In this document: positions 11,897 to 23,467 of the stretch, piece after piece
Layout: each line of letters begins with the position of its first letter
How positions within the stretch are numbered: position 1 is the stretch's first letter
Source of the DNA: Argentina anserina
Taxonomy: Eukaryota > Streptophyta > Magnoliopsida > Rosales > Rosaceae
Assembly: GCF_933775445.1 (NCBI RefSeq)
Contig: NC_065878.1
Location: forward strand, 2,502,001 to 2,566,000
DNA: 64,000 nucleotides
Direction: 5' to 3'
Program-made: the position numbers and the translations under genes
The notes under the pieces: generated by a model
What the model was told of the DNA's origin: nothing
Seen by the model: only the letters and a program-made list of their open reading frames with translations
The model's database searches: none

Positions 11897-12631
11897 ATGG
11901 AGGAAGAGATGGAAGCATTACAAAAGAACAATACTTGGGAGCTTGTACCTCCACCATATGGCAAGAAGATTGTAGGATGTCGTTGGGTGTTTACAGTGAA
12001 ACATAATCCAGATGGGTCAGTAAGCCGGTATAAAGCACGCATAGTAGCGAAGGGGTTCACCCAGACATATGGCATAGACTATGATGAGACATTTGCACAT
12101 GTTGCAAAGATAAACACTATCCGGGTATTGCTCTCTGTCGCTGCTAACTTGAACTGGCCACTTAGGCAGTTTGATGTTAAGAATGCATTCTTTCATGGAG
12201 AACTAACAGAGGAAGTATACATGGATCTTCCGCCTAGATATGTGGCCGCTTCCCCAAGTAACTCCGTATGCAGATTGAGAAAGTCTTTGTATGGTCTTAA
12301 ACAATCACCTCGTGCTTGGTTTGGAAGATTCTCACAATTCATGAGGAAAATTGGCTACAGACAAAGTAATTCAGACCACACGTTATTTCTCAAACATCAA
12401 CAAGGGAATGTAACAGCCCTAATTATATATGTTGATGATATGGTAGTTACTGGGAATGATACTGTTGAGGTGGATAGATTACAGAAACAGCTTGCCACAG
12501 AGTTTGGGATGAAGTACCTAGGTACACTCAAGTATTTCTTAGGCATTGAAGTAGCCAGGGGAAGTGATGGTATCTATATGTGTCAGAGGAAGTACATCCT
12601 TCATCCCAAACTCTGTGGCAAGCTCTGTTGA
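11897..12631 (+). pseudogene. Copia reverse transcriptase, lacking RNase H
   Basis: The open frame encodes a clear RVT_2 reverse transcriptase: NNTWELVP, GCRWVFTVK, KARIVAKGFTQ, FDVKNAFFHGEL, SLYGLKQSPRAW and the catalytic YVDDM. It passes through FLGIEVARG and then jumps at about 12600 to sequence normally found at the very end of the polyprotein. Nearly the entire RNase H domain is therefore deleted. Confidence 0.93.
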
Positions 12632-12720
12632 GGTGGATATACTCACAAAAAGAGTGTCTAAGAAGGTTTTTTATGACTCACTTTGCAAGTTGGGCATGAT
12701 TGATGTGTATGCGCCAACTT

Positions 12721-12729
12721 GAGGGGGAG
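12721..12729 (+). other. Polypurine tract of the Copia element
   Basis: GAGGGGGAG lies directly before the 3' LTR, the usual plus-strand priming site. Confidence 0.85.
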
Positions 12730-12890
12730 TGTTAGCGTGAGTGAGCTGTGTAAAGCAACAAACATGTTACTCATGGTGGTAGAACAACTAGATTCATTAT
12801 TAGAGATAGTGCTAACAACAATGCAATTGTCCAATTCATTTCCTATAAATAGCTAGTTTTAGACTTGTATCAAAATCACCTGATTCCAGT
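12730..12890 (+). repeat. 3' LTR of the Copia element
   Basis: It begins TGTTAGCG and ends ATTCCAGT, followed by GATTC. At 161 bp it is shorter than the 198-bp 5' LTR because of two internal deletions. The remaining bases are nearly identical. Confidence 0.9.
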
Positions 12891-13197
12891 GATTCTTCAG
12901 TCGAACCATGTTCCTCATTCAACTCCTCAATTGCCTTATGTATCATCTATACAGATAAAATTTCAAGTTTAAAAGTGGTACCATTCAGCAAAACAATCAT
13001 TACCGTAGTCCATAGAAGTAATTTCTGTAAGAAGACGAGAAAGAGAGTGTTACCGCAGCATAGGGTGGGTGATCAGGCATTTTGAAGTTCACAGGTATGC
13101 GTCTGCAGAGATGTTTGAGAGCATTCTTCTGATCCAGTGTGAGGGTAGGGTGTGACTCTGCAAACTTCTTCATGAAAGCATCAACGACCTTGTCTTT

Positions 13198-13849
13198 CTG
13201 ATAGACACAAGTGTGTTCAAAAGAACTAATAATTAGAACCGTACCATAAGAACAAACAATCAGAAAGATACATATATTCTAACAACGCTTTAGGCTATAA
13301 TACCGTTCCAACCGGTTGTATTAAAGACAGTACTTGCCATGCTTAGCAGTCCCAAACATCATAAGCATGCCAAATACATTTGCTTCAATTTAAATTAAAA
13401 TACTCAAGTTTGAGACATAACAAGCAAAATACATTTGTTTCAATTTAAATCAAAGTACTCAAGTTTGACATCAATTATAGCCATTTAACTCCGCTACTGA
13501 TATTCTGCAAGAACATTTGCTTCAAATTTCAAATTTCAGGTCACACTCACATCCTAGTTCTATAATTTCTCATCATGCAAGTCAAACAGGTTGCTATCAT
13601 CACATTGTCAAAAAAACCAACATGACGTAAAATGGTGAAAAAGAAACAAACATATGTTGGTTGACTTGGTTCTCCTTCCACCCCTGTTCCTTCTCCATTA
13701 CTGTTAAAATTCAAAACCCTGCATCAAATGGCAACACAAGAAAAGTGAAAAATCAAAGAAACAAACCCAAAGCTTGAATCTTATAAATTCAAATTCTCAA
13801 AAATAAAACAATTAAAATATAAAAAAATTTACTGGAGCAAAAACATTAC
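13198..13849 (-). other. Intronic/5' region of the H15 gene, exon structure unclear
   Basis: It lies between the exon at 13054-13197 and the short candidate first exon at 13850-13882. A stretch near 13665-13700 on the minus strand could encode NGEGTGVEGEPSQPTY and end at a GT donor, but its acceptor phase does not match the preceding exon. The rest is AT-rich with no recognisable feature. Confidence 0.4.
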
Positions 13850-14085
13850 CCTAGCAGATGAAACTCTGGAGGAACTGGCCATAAGAACTGTGAGACAACG
13901 TCTTTAACTGCGGCAGTGATTTAGTTTCAGTTCTCTACAATTCTGCAACAAGTTTTCCCCAGTAAGCAAACATAGAGAGAAAGTGAAACCCAACAAGGAA
14001 GGTAAAACAGTTAGAGTAAATAACAAGATCATTGAAGCTGTGAACAAATGAGGGAGAGTGAACTGAAAAGACTGACCATTGATAG

Positions 14086-14485
14086 TGTTGTGCGGAAGCG
14101 TAACAAACAGCAGTATTGGAAATAATGGAACAACCAAACAACGATAAGAAAAACAAACACACGAACACAAGATTTATAGTGGTTCACCCAATCAATGTGA
14201 TTGAGCTACGTCCACTTTCGGAGCCGGCGATAACTTCCACTATAATCAATTGGAGAGAATACAATAGAGGTTTATACTAAAACCCTCTAACTCAAAACCC
14301 AACTTGGCAGCTACTGCCTTTGCTCTTAGTTTGATTACAAATTCCCTCTCACACCAAATATGTTGACGGCACAACATATATATATATATATATACCCTAG
14401 CATATATATCCTAATTAACCTAGCTAGGCATGCATTCCCCACGTGATCAGAGTGGGCTAATCCACAAGTTGGGTTTTATCCAACA
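14086..14485 (-). mobile_element. LTR remnant (solo or truncated), minus orientation
   Basis: Read on the minus strand, it begins TGTTGGATAAAACCC and ends CTTCCGCACAACA. It contains the 'gtagctcaatcac...ggtgaaccactataaatc' block that I recognise from plant LTRs. It holds a (TA)n run at about 14376-14394. The flanks gatag and ttcaa do not match, so there is no clear TSD and one end may be truncated. Confidence 0.55.
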
Positions 14486-15059
14486 TTCAATTAAAGCCAA
14501 TTCCAATAGATAGGAACAAGAACCGTCATTTTCTGAGGGTTTTTGACTCGCAAGAGATCGTTTGTTTACTCTCCTCGCAAGAACCAACGTCATTTCTGGA
14601 CCTCTGATTCGGTAGACAGACTCAACCCCTTTCCTTTCTGTTTTTGCAAATTTGTAAAAGTCTCCTTACGTTGTGATGTTGGCAATTAACATGGCCTTTA
14701 AGAAAGAATCAACGTCTCAAAAGTCAAAACACGACTTATAATTTTTTTCTAATAATCTTTGAATTAATTGGTAATTATTAAAAGCTTAAACGATGTTATG
14801 TAAAATCCTAAGCAGTAAACTACAACTTTATCTTCCTTCATGCAACAAGGCACAACCGTCGAATAGCTTCATAGACTCATAGTACGTAGTTCATTCTATA
14901 TAGGAAGACCTCCTGACTGGTTTAATGCCAAAATCATTCCTCAAGGTCTATGCTCAGATTTCACCCAAAGCCGTCGAGAGCAATTGCATTATAGCCCTGT
15001 CCGGCAGCAGCCATAGTAGCAGTCAGTAGCCTTCACTTCAGAGAACAATATATATACAG
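14486..15059. other. Intergenic, nothing recognised
   Basis: AT-rich DNA without an open frame of note, transposon ends or tandem repeats. It lies between the LTR remnant and the start of similarity to the 3' flank of the TTC27-like gene. Confidence 0.4.
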
Positions 15060-15261
15060 TAGACATAAGCTAAAACAAAGGAGTAGTGGTTACACACTGA
15101 AATCAATTAGGCATAATTTGCAAATGTATTTTTCTCAAACTACATTTACCAAGGAAAACACGTACACAACATTGGGTTTGACATTCAGTGGGGTTCTATG
15201 GGTGACATATTTGAAGTACAAGCAATTTGAAGCGGTAGCCAATAAAATTGCAAATGTATGG

Positions 15262-16124
15262 TGAAGATATTGGCTTTCCTAGTCAACTTAGGAAATATGC
15301 ACAACTCCAACACTGTGAGACCCTTCTGTCTCTTTTTTAACAAGAATCATTCATGGTTAAAATGTTTATCTGGAAGTCATCAATTATGGGGGAGTTTTAA
15401 TCCTTCAAGGAAGGATCAGTGTGCTAAAAATTTACTTTCTAAGAACATGGAGCATGTTCTTCCACTACTGTAGAAAAATTGTTCCTGCTTTTCTGGGAAC
15501 ATGTTCCCTGCTATTCTGCCACAACCTCAGTAACAGATACATGTCTCCCTGCTAAGGTGTTTTATTTCATTCTCATGATCATGCTTATAAAATGACTAAT
15601 TGATATTCTCTTGTTGCAGGGGTCATAGACAGCCAAGTGTGTAAAAACCAGATCATACTGCATTGTGGTATGCATGAGTGATATGTGAAGAACACAACAG
15701 CTGAGTAGATAGTATGGAATAACTGATCATTAGTCAAAATCAAAAAGGAAAAACTTGTGTGGAGATCAAGACTGTGACAAAGAGTTCTTGTTCTCCTAAA
15801 GAGGTTGCAACTGTGATATAGAGTTGTTTTAGAGAAAAATCTGCTGTGTATAGAGTAGGTTGTTCTTAGACTTAGTTGTGATATAGAACTAAGATGTCTA
15901 GAACTGCAACAGTGATGTATTGTTGCTAAATGAACTCTTATGGATAGGACAAGAGATCAACTTGACTGTTTGTAAATCATTGAGATTAATTTCAGTTAAT
16001 CATGGTGTTGTTTTTCCTCAATGAGGTTTTTTGCATTGTGAATAAAATTCCAACACTGTGTTTTACAAATCAATAATCTGTTTGTGCTGCATAAGAGTTG
16101 TTTGTTCACTCCTAGGTATCTTCA
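15262..16124 (+). repeat. 5' LTR of the Sirevirus
   Basis: It runs from TGAAGATATTGG to GGTATCTTCA and pairs with 23468-24330. The primer-binding site follows two bases later. Confidence 0.95.
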
Positions 16125-16126
16125 AT

Positions 16127-16138
16127 TGGCATCAGAGC
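16127..16138 (+). other. Primer-binding site of the Sirevirus
   Basis: TGGCATCAGAGC, one base different from the standard initiator tRNA-Met site, lies two bases after the 5' LTR. Confidence 0.9.
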
Positions 16139-16175
16139 TGGTCCACTAGATATACTTTGTGAGGTCCAGGGACTA

Positions 16176-17691
16176 ATGGAGCGAACATCAATCAATATGC
16201 CGCCTCTGCTTAAAGGAGAAGGATTTGATGATTGGAAAGGCATGATGCAAGCATTCATTTATGCGCAAGACTCTAAGGCATGGCTGTGTATACTGCATGG
16301 ATGGACACCTCCCAAAGATGAAGAAGCATCTGAAGGATCTGAAGAAGCAAAGGAAAAGAAATTTGACAGATGGACTGCTTCAGAACTTTCTTACAGTGAA
16401 GCTGAAAATAAAGCAAAAAATGCATTATTTATTGCTTTATCAGAAGATGATCGAGCACTGATCAAGCATTGTGCAAACTCAAAAGAAATCTGGGACACTC
16501 TTGGACTCACCTATGAAGGTAATAAAAAGGTTAAACTTCAAAAGTTACAATTATTGTTACATGAATTTGAAAACTTACAGATGAAGGAGGATGAAACTAT
16601 TGATCAATTCTACAAGAGAGTGATTTCTATTACCAGCAGCATAAGGAGCATAAATGGAAAAAAAGGCAATCTCTCAAGATGATATTGTGATGAAGATCTT
16701 GAGTTCTTTCCCGAAAAAATTTGCAATGAAAAAATCAGCCATTTCAGAATCAAGAGATCTCGAGACCTATTCCTTGAATGAGCTTATTGGAAGTCTGAAA
16801 ACTTATGAAGCTGAGATAAATGAGGATGACAAAACTGATCAAAGGAAGTCAAAAAATCTAGCACTGAAAGCAACCAAGAAGAAAGAGGTAAGTGATGAAC
16901 TTTTCGAGTTAGGGTTATTAACCAAAGTATTTAAGAAAATCCTAAAATACAGAAATAATAATCCTAGTACTTCCAAAGGGAATTATGAGAATAAAAAATA
17001 CAGGTTTTCTGAAACTAGAAAATACTTAAAAGAAAGTAGGACTAATTTCAGGAGAAATCCTAATTTTAAACCTAAATGTTATGAATGTGGTGGTCTAGGC
17101 CACATTTCAGTTGAATGTGGTAATAGGAAAAACAGTGGTGAAAATAAGAGAGCTTTAACTGCTTCATGGAGTGATGTTGAAAGTGAAGATGAGGAGTATT
17201 CCCCTAAGTTCATAAAGAAGAATCTGGCTCTTGTAGCCTCCCTGAGTTTTGATCAGTCTGAGTCAGATTCTGACTCTGAATCAGAAGTTTTTGGCAATTT
17301 TGAGGTAAACAGTGATGATGATTATTCTGACATGAATGAAAGATATACAAAACTATGTGACATTGCAGAAACAGTGCATACCAGAAACATTGATCTTGAA
17401 CTACAAGTATCTTCCCTTCAAAGAACAGTATATGAACAGTAACTGGCGAGTCATGAACAACAAAGTCAGTATGAACTAAAAGAAAGGGACTTTGAAGTAA
17501 AATTGAAAGAATTGTCTTATACACTCACTGAGGATGAGTGGAAACTTGAGAGAAAATCACTAATGGATAAATTAGATAATTCATCAAAACAGGTAAATGA
17601 TCAACAAAATATTATTATTGAACTCACCCTTGAGAAAGAACTTTTGCAGGAGCAGGTTACTAAAGCAAATGATAAATTCAAGCAGTTTTAG
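16176..17691 (+). pseudogene. Sirevirus gag, frame-broken
   Basis: It starts at ATG 16176 (MERTSINMPPLLKGEGFDDWK). The frame shifts at about 16655-16680 and continues at 16654-17442. That second part carries a CCHC zinc knuckle, CYECGGLGHISVEC (about 17077-17118), and an acidic Ser/Asp-rich stretch. A TAA at 17440 and a TAG at 17689 interrupt the coiled-coil-like C-terminal part. The family role is capsid/nucleocapsid. Confidence 0.88.
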
Positions 17692-17715
17692 CACAGTTCT
17701 CATCTTGCTGTCAAA

Positions 17716-20700
17716 ATGCTTGGAGCAGGGAGACAATTCAAGAAAAGTTTTGGATTAGGCTATGTTGGAGAAAGTGCATTTGTTCTCAAATTTGTTCCTG
17801 AAAGCAAAAATGAAGATAGTCACAAATTTAGCAATGACAGCAAAGACACAGAACCAAAAGGTGAGAAAATTCAGGTACTCTCATCAAAACTTAACACTTG
17901 TTCAATAAAGTCGATGCTAACAAAAAACTTGGAGTCCTTGGAAGAGAAATTAAATCAACTAAAAATTAATTTTTCTGAGTCGATGGAAACAAATAATCTC
18001 TCATTCAGTGATCTCTCGGAACAATGTAAAAAACATGATAGAAACCTCATGAGAAATGAGGATATGTTTGATAAAGTATTTTTCAGACTAAAAATTCTGG
18101 AAAACAAATGTAATCGTGCTCTTGAATCTAATGAGTTTATTGAGAAAAATGCCAGGATAAGAAATCACTTTGGAGCTAAGACTTGGAAGAAAAAGGAGGT
18201 CTTCAAAGGAAACTGTTTATTAGCAACTGTTGATCCTACTGAGAAGCACATTGAGGCCACATGTCTAGTTGCTCCAACTGCTGTAAACTCCAGAAGTGAA
18301 AATGTGTGGTACATTGACAGTGGATGCTCAAGACATATGTGTGGAAACAAAAGCTACTTTACTGATATTAAGGAGGAAGGAGTTACTGGAACAGTAACAT
18401 TTGGAGATGCAAGAAAAGCAATCATTCTAGGTAAGGGAACTGTTGAATCAGAAAATCTGGGAAAACTGGAGAATGTATTATATGTGGCAGGACTGGCTAC
18501 AAACTTGGTAAGTGTAAGTCAATTGACTGATGACTTTGAAGATGTGTGGTTCAACAAGAAAAAATGCATTGTATTTAATGATCAAGGTAATGTAGTTTTA
18601 GGAGGTAAAAGATCAAAAGACAATTGTTATCATGCTTCAACAGATCCATCTGTTTTATTCTCTAACAATGTCTTAAAACTATTACTACTGATGAAACTTT
18701 TGAGCTGTGGCACAGGAGACTAGGTCATGTAAATTACCAGGATCTTCAGAATTTATCAAATCAGCAGTGTCTTAGAGGAATGCCAAAATTAAGTGGAAGA
18801 ACAGATAAAATGTGTGGTCATTGCAAATCCGGTAAACAAACTAAGGCATCACATAGGGTTTTAAACTCCACTGCAACCACTCACTGCTTGGAACTACTGC
18901 ATTTGGACCTAATGGGACCCACTCAATCACCAAGCATGTCAGGTAAATTTTACATTCTAGTGGTTGTTGATGATTTTTCAAGATTTACCTGGGTTCATTT
19001 TCTTGTTGACAAAACTGAAACATTTGATTCCTTTCTTGGATTAAGTAGACAATTAACCAGACAAAAACAACATTCAAAATTGAAGTTGGCCAGAATCCGG
19101 TCAGATAATGGAACTGAATTTAAGAATGTGTCTTTTACTAACTTTTGCCATGAGAATGGAGTTTTTCATGAATTTTCAGCTCCAAGAACTCCTCAGCAAA
19201 ATGGAATTGTAGAAAGGAAAAACAGATCATTACTTGGTATGGGAAGAGTAATGCTGCATTCAGCCAAACTCAGTGAAAAATTTTGGGCTGAAGCTATGAA
19301 CACTGCCTGCTATGTGTCTAATAGAGTTTTCATTAGAGCTGGAAGTGATAAGACTGCATATGAAATTTGGAAAGGTAAAAAACCAAGTGTTGGTCATTTT
19401 CATGTATTTGGAAGTCCAAGCTACATCCTTAGAGAAGGTGAGACCCTAAACAAATTTGCGTCTAGAACTGATCCAGGTATCTTTGTTGGTTATGATCTAA
19501 ATAATGCAGCATATCGAATATACAATAAAGTCTCAAAAAAGGTCATAGTTACTGTTAATGTGTCAATTGATGATCTGTTTTATAGATATATTGATGAAGG
19601 CATGAGTGACTCAAAAGGAAAGGATGCACAAAATGATGAACATGACAATAAATCAAGGGCTGATGAAGAAGATGAGAATCTCAAACAAATTCCACAGAAA
19701 AGAACTGGATTCAAATAAGTAAAAAAAGATCACAACAAAGATGATGTGATAGGAAACCTGGATGAAGGAATTCAGACAAGAAACAAGAATAAAGTCACTC
19801 AAAGTGATCAAATAGAGAAGGCTCTAACCTGTTTTATCAGCAGTCATGTCAAGGATTCAGGCATAATCAAGTGCTTTGGTTTTGTATCATTAATAGAGCC
19901 TGCAACTGTCAAAGAAACATTGTTAGACAGGATTTTAGCCATGCAAGAGGAACTCAATCAATTTGCTAAAAATCAGGTATGGGAACTTGTACCTAGACCT
20001 AGAAATCTAAATGTGATTGGAACAAAATGGATTTTTTTGAAACAAATCAGACAAGCATGGAGCAGTAATAAGAAACAAAGCTAGGCTTGTAGCTCAAGGA
20101 TATTCACAGAAAGAAGGATTGGACTATGAAGAAACATTTGCTCATGTTACTAGAATGGAATCTGTTAGGTTGTTAATGGCAGTTGCATGCTATTTGAAGT
20201 TCAAGCTCTATCAGATGGACGTCAAGACAGCATTTCTGAATGGATTCATTGATAAAGAAGTATTCGTGGAACAACCTAAAGGCTTTGTTGATCCTCACCA
20301 TCCAGATTATGTCTACAAACTACACAAAGCACTTTATGGACTCAAGCAGGCTCCTAGGGCATGGTATGATCGTCTCTCTTGTCATTTAATTAATCAAGGT
20401 TATGTCAGAGGCTCAATTGACAAAACCTTGTTTGTTAAAGTCTTAAAAAATGAATTTATTGTAGCACAGGTCTATGTAGATGACATTGTTTTTGGCTCTA
20501 CCTCAAACAAACTAGTCAAAGAATTTGCTTCTGTCATGACTAGTGAATTTGAGATGAGTAATCTTGGAGAACTCACCTTATTTCTTGGTCTACAAGTAAA
20601 ATAGATGAACTCTGGGATGTTTCTTTCTCAAACAAATTATGCATAAAATTTGGTTAAAAAATTCGGCTTGACCAGTAAGAAAGTGGTTAATAATCCAATG

Positions 20701-21417
20701 AGCACTACTACCAAGTTACATGAAGACAAAGAAGAAAAATCAGTAGATCAGACTCTCTATCAGAGCATGATAGGAAGCTTGCTCTATCTCACTGCCAGCA
20801 GGCCAGACATCTCATTCAGTGTTGGTGTGTGCGCAAGATTTCAAGCCAACCCCAAAGAGTCACATCTTGAAGCTGTAAAAAGGGTAATTCGATATGTATC
20901 AGGTACAACAAATTGTGGCATCTTTTACACTCATGAATCTAATGCAGAGATTGCAGGATATTCAGATGCAGACTGGGGAGGAAGTATGAAGGATGGGAAA
21001 AGCACCTCGGGTGGCTGTTTCTTTTTGGGAACTAATCTTGTGGCTTGGCACAACAAAAAACAAAATTGCATTTCACTATCTACAGCTGAATCTGAATATG
21101 TTGCAGCTGGTAGTTGTTGCACACAAATGGTGTGGATGAAGCAAATGCTCAAAGATTATGGTCTGCAACAAGGGAAGTTAACAATATTCTGTGACAACAT
21201 AAGTGCCATCAGCATTGCCAAAAATCATGTACAACACTCTCGAACCAAACACATCGATCTCAGGTATCACTACATTCGAGACTTAGTTGAAAAAGATATC
21301 CTTGAACTGTGCTTCATTGAAACAGAAAAACAACTTGCTAATATCTTAACTAAACCACTTGATACAGCTCGTTTTGAGTACTTAAGAAATGCTCTTGGCA
21401 TTTGCACTGAACCTTGA
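17716..21417 (+). pseudogene. Sirevirus pol (protease, integrase, RT, RNase H), frame-broken
   Basis: Protease WYIDSGCSRHMCG lies at about 18307. The integrase zinc-binding region (MCGHCKSGKQTKASHR, about 18810) is followed by the core with HLDLMGP, VVVDDFSRF, RSDNGTEF and TPQQNGIVERKNRS. RT covers about 19900-20604 with MDVKTAFLNGF, LYGLKQAPRAW and the catalytic YVDDI. RNase H covers 20650-21417 with DADWGG, STSGGCFFLG and STAESEYVA. Breaks occur at 18721, 19716, about 20084 and 20602 (TAG), so no full polyprotein can be made. Confidence 0.93.
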
Positions 21418-22596
21418 CTAAATTTGTTTCCATCACATAATTGCACTTCATGTTCCATTAAATGATTATATGTGATGTTGAATTACTGGAACTTAGCTTG
21501 ACTTGGTACTTGGCTCATTTTTTTCTCTACCATTTTTTCTCTAGAAATAATTTTTCCTTGATTTTGGACTGCACCATTGGTGCATCTCTCTTGTATCTTG
21601 TGTATCAGTAGGATGAACTACAATGTGATTTTTGTGGAGAAAAGAAAAGCTGGTCATTTATAAAAATATATATACAGGAGATATAAGGACAATAAAAAAA
21701 ATAAAAAAATAAAAAAAATTCTCAAAGTACTGTCATTTGGTACTGTCATTTGGCCAGGTTATTCCCAAAGTAACCACTATCTTGGTTAACCCCTAATCGG
21801 GATGGTGGGACAGAAACATGAATGACTTAGTCCACTGGAGGATGCAGGTAACGATTTCCAACTTGAGTCTCGGGGTTCATGGTATCCTTGTTAAACCTAG
21901 CACCCTAAAGTCATCTAACTTGGGAGTGTTCCCTGCCGCTTGCTACAAAGGTTGAGAAGTCAGACCACAAAAGATTGTTATAGGATGGAATAAGGGGGAG
22001 TGTTGTGTATATTGAGAAGCTACATTATGTTAACCACTCAGCTTGTTCTACTCTCCATATTATCAAATGAACAGTTTTTGCTCTACTGATACTCTTGAAT
22101 TCGTGGTGATGCCTTGACTGGTTCAGTTGATAAAATCCATATTTTCAGTTATATCAAAAAGACTCTATGGTATGGTATGAGAAATATTTGCATGGCCATC
22201 CCTTGTTAATGTGCTTTGCCAGTGATCTTTCACATGCCCCTTAATTGACATGCATCCATCTCATCATATCCATCCAGAATCTTGTTAAAGGATCAGTGCC
22301 ATTCTTAAAGTATTCAACTTGATAAAATGGTTTAGTTATGACTGGCATTTTTTTTATCAAGGGACGCTTCGTTTCTCAAAGTCTTGTTGTACTGGTACTT
22401 GTGATTGATTCAAATAGTGCAGGTTACAGTTGGTGGACTATTGTTCTGGACGTTTTCAATTCTCAGTCCACACCCCACTTTGGCGCTACAGTTACCCTCC
22501 TCTTCAGTTTAAAAAGGGACTCTATCTCTTTCATTTGCATTTACTAACCCTAACTCCCTTATCGGTCTTGGCTATGTTTGTGCAGGTTTCTCAAGA
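21418..22596 (+). other. Sirevirus non-coding region between pol and env-like ORF
   Basis: About 1.2 kb without a long frame. It holds an A-rich run (about 21690-21720), a direct repeat of 'tactgtcatttgg' near 21728-21752, and a polypurine tract AAGGGGGAG at about 21990. Confidence 0.6.
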
Positions 22597-23133
22597 ATGA
22601 AAGAACAGAAAAATACTCGACTATCTCCTAGTGAATCCTCTGGCCGCTCAAAGCATCCCCGTTCCTCCTCTCCACCATCTCATCCTGATGGGACATATTC
22701 TCTCCCCATCTTTCCTCCTGGCATCCGGATTCCCCCTGTAGAGCCTCGTCTTCCTCCTCCTCCAAACATGGAAGGATACACTGGCATGATCCCTCCCTGC
22801 AGATTTGAAGGAGAACCCTGGCGCCCTCAAATCCCTCCTAAAGAAAACACCATGGAAGCTTTTGGGACATACCTCATGATTTTGGAGGAAAACATGCGCA
22901 CCTCTGTCACCTCTATTCTGGATCGTCTTGACACCTTCACTCAAGTTCATGTGCAACTGCAAGAACAAATGCTCATCGTTCAAGCTCTTCTTCTCTTGGT
23001 GCTTCCTCCATGGGCCGTTGATCCCTCTAATCCTGCTCCTACTACTCCTACTGCCTCAGCTATTGATCCATGGGAGGCTGCTGCCACCTCTCCTATTGCA
23101 CCATCCAAAGGCTGGCCACGTTGGAACTCATAG
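22597..23133 (+). CDS. Sirevirus env-like ORF, 178 residues
   Basis: An intact open frame starts MKEQKNTRLSPSESSGRSKH and ends GWPRWNS. It lies 3' of pol and 5' of the 3' LTR, where Sireviruses keep an extra env-like ORF. The product is Pro/Ser-rich at both ends. A central amphipathic stretch (about residues 85-140, LEENMRTSVTSILDRLDTF) could be helical, followed by a short hydrophobic segment (IVQALLLLVLPPW). No signal peptide is visible. It is much shorter than the roughly 600-residue env-like proteins reported for SIRE1, so it is either degenerate or another type of accessory protein. Function is unknown. Confidence 0.6.
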   Translation: MKEQKNTRLSPSESSGRSKHPRSSSPPSHPDGTYSLPIFPPGIRIPPVEPRLPPPPNMEGYTGMIPPCRFEGEPWRPQIPPKENTMEAFGTYLMILEENMRTSVTSILDRLDTFTQVHVQLQEQMLIVQALLLLVLPPWAVDPSNPAPTTPTASAIDPWEAAATSPIAPSKGWPRWNS

Positions 23134-23455
23134 GCAGTCATATTCAATGGGGGAGAATTTGTTAAAGCAGTAGAGTGAGATGCTTGCTGATTCAGTTTAA
23201 TTTAAACTTTATTTTGAACATCTTTGCTTATTGTATGGTTTCGTTTACTCTCCTGGTTTTCAGTTTGTAAGTGCTTAAGCACAAAAGTACCTTGGTCTAA
23301 GAATTTAAATTTTGTTCAGTTATTTAGAGAAGGGAAAGGATGGAAACTGATCCCTACATTTTCGAACTTCATTATTCTTATATGTGCATATATGGTTGGG
23401 TTGTGTTCAGTTGAGTTTTGCAGGTTATGCTTCAATAAAGTTGAATATGAATGCC

Positions 23456-23467
23456 AATGGGGGAGAA
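23456..23467 (+). other. Polypurine tract at the 3' LTR of the Sirevirus
   Basis: AATGGGGGAGAA directly precedes the 3' LTR. A near-identical tract occurs at about 23145-23157, just after the env-like ORF, and another at about 21990. Multiple tracts are described for Sireviruses. Confidence 0.8.

Larger units (their letters stand above)
8321..12890 (+). mobile_element. Decayed Ty1/Copia LTR retrotransposon in the H15 gene
   Basis: This 4570-bp element is bounded by short LTRs and a 5-bp TSD, GATTC. Domain order is gag, protease, integrase, then reverse transcriptase, which defines the Copia superfamily. It is disabled by a stop early in gag (9290-9292), a stop at 10609, frame shifts across integrase (including a run of 16 G at 10989-11004), a stop at 11885, and loss of almost the whole RNase H region after 12600. 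Small LTRs and short total length resemble Ale/Retrofit-type elements; that lineage is a guess. Confidence 0.95.
7684..13882 (-). pseudogene. Linker-histone globular domain (H15) protein gene, split by a Copia element
   Basis: Minus-strand exons encode a winged-helix linker histone domain followed by a Lys-rich then Gln-rich tail. Exon 13054-13197 gives KDKVVDAFMKKF...DHPPYAA. Exon 12946-12891 gives MIHKAIEELNEEHGSTEES. Coding resumes at 8320 with ISKFIRELPYSL and continues to 7778. Removing the inserted element and one TSD copy leaves an open frame exactly at the junction. The N-terminus is uncertain: ATG at 13882 with a short exon to 13850 (MASSSRVSSAR) is plausible, but the next candidate exon near 13665-13700 does not join in frame. 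A run of seven T at 7786-7792 shifts the frame. After it a further Gln-rich stretch stays open to 7684, suggesting a 1-bp slip near the C-terminus. Known relatives bind nucleosomal DNA (linker histone H1, HMGA-like). The 4.6-kb insertion makes this allele probably null. Confidence 0.8.

Noticed and set aside
13904..14170. Hydrophobic minus-strand frames upstream of the H15 start
   Set aside because: They overlap the likely leader and the LTR remnant in two different frames; low-complexity Leu/Phe-rich content is expected there.
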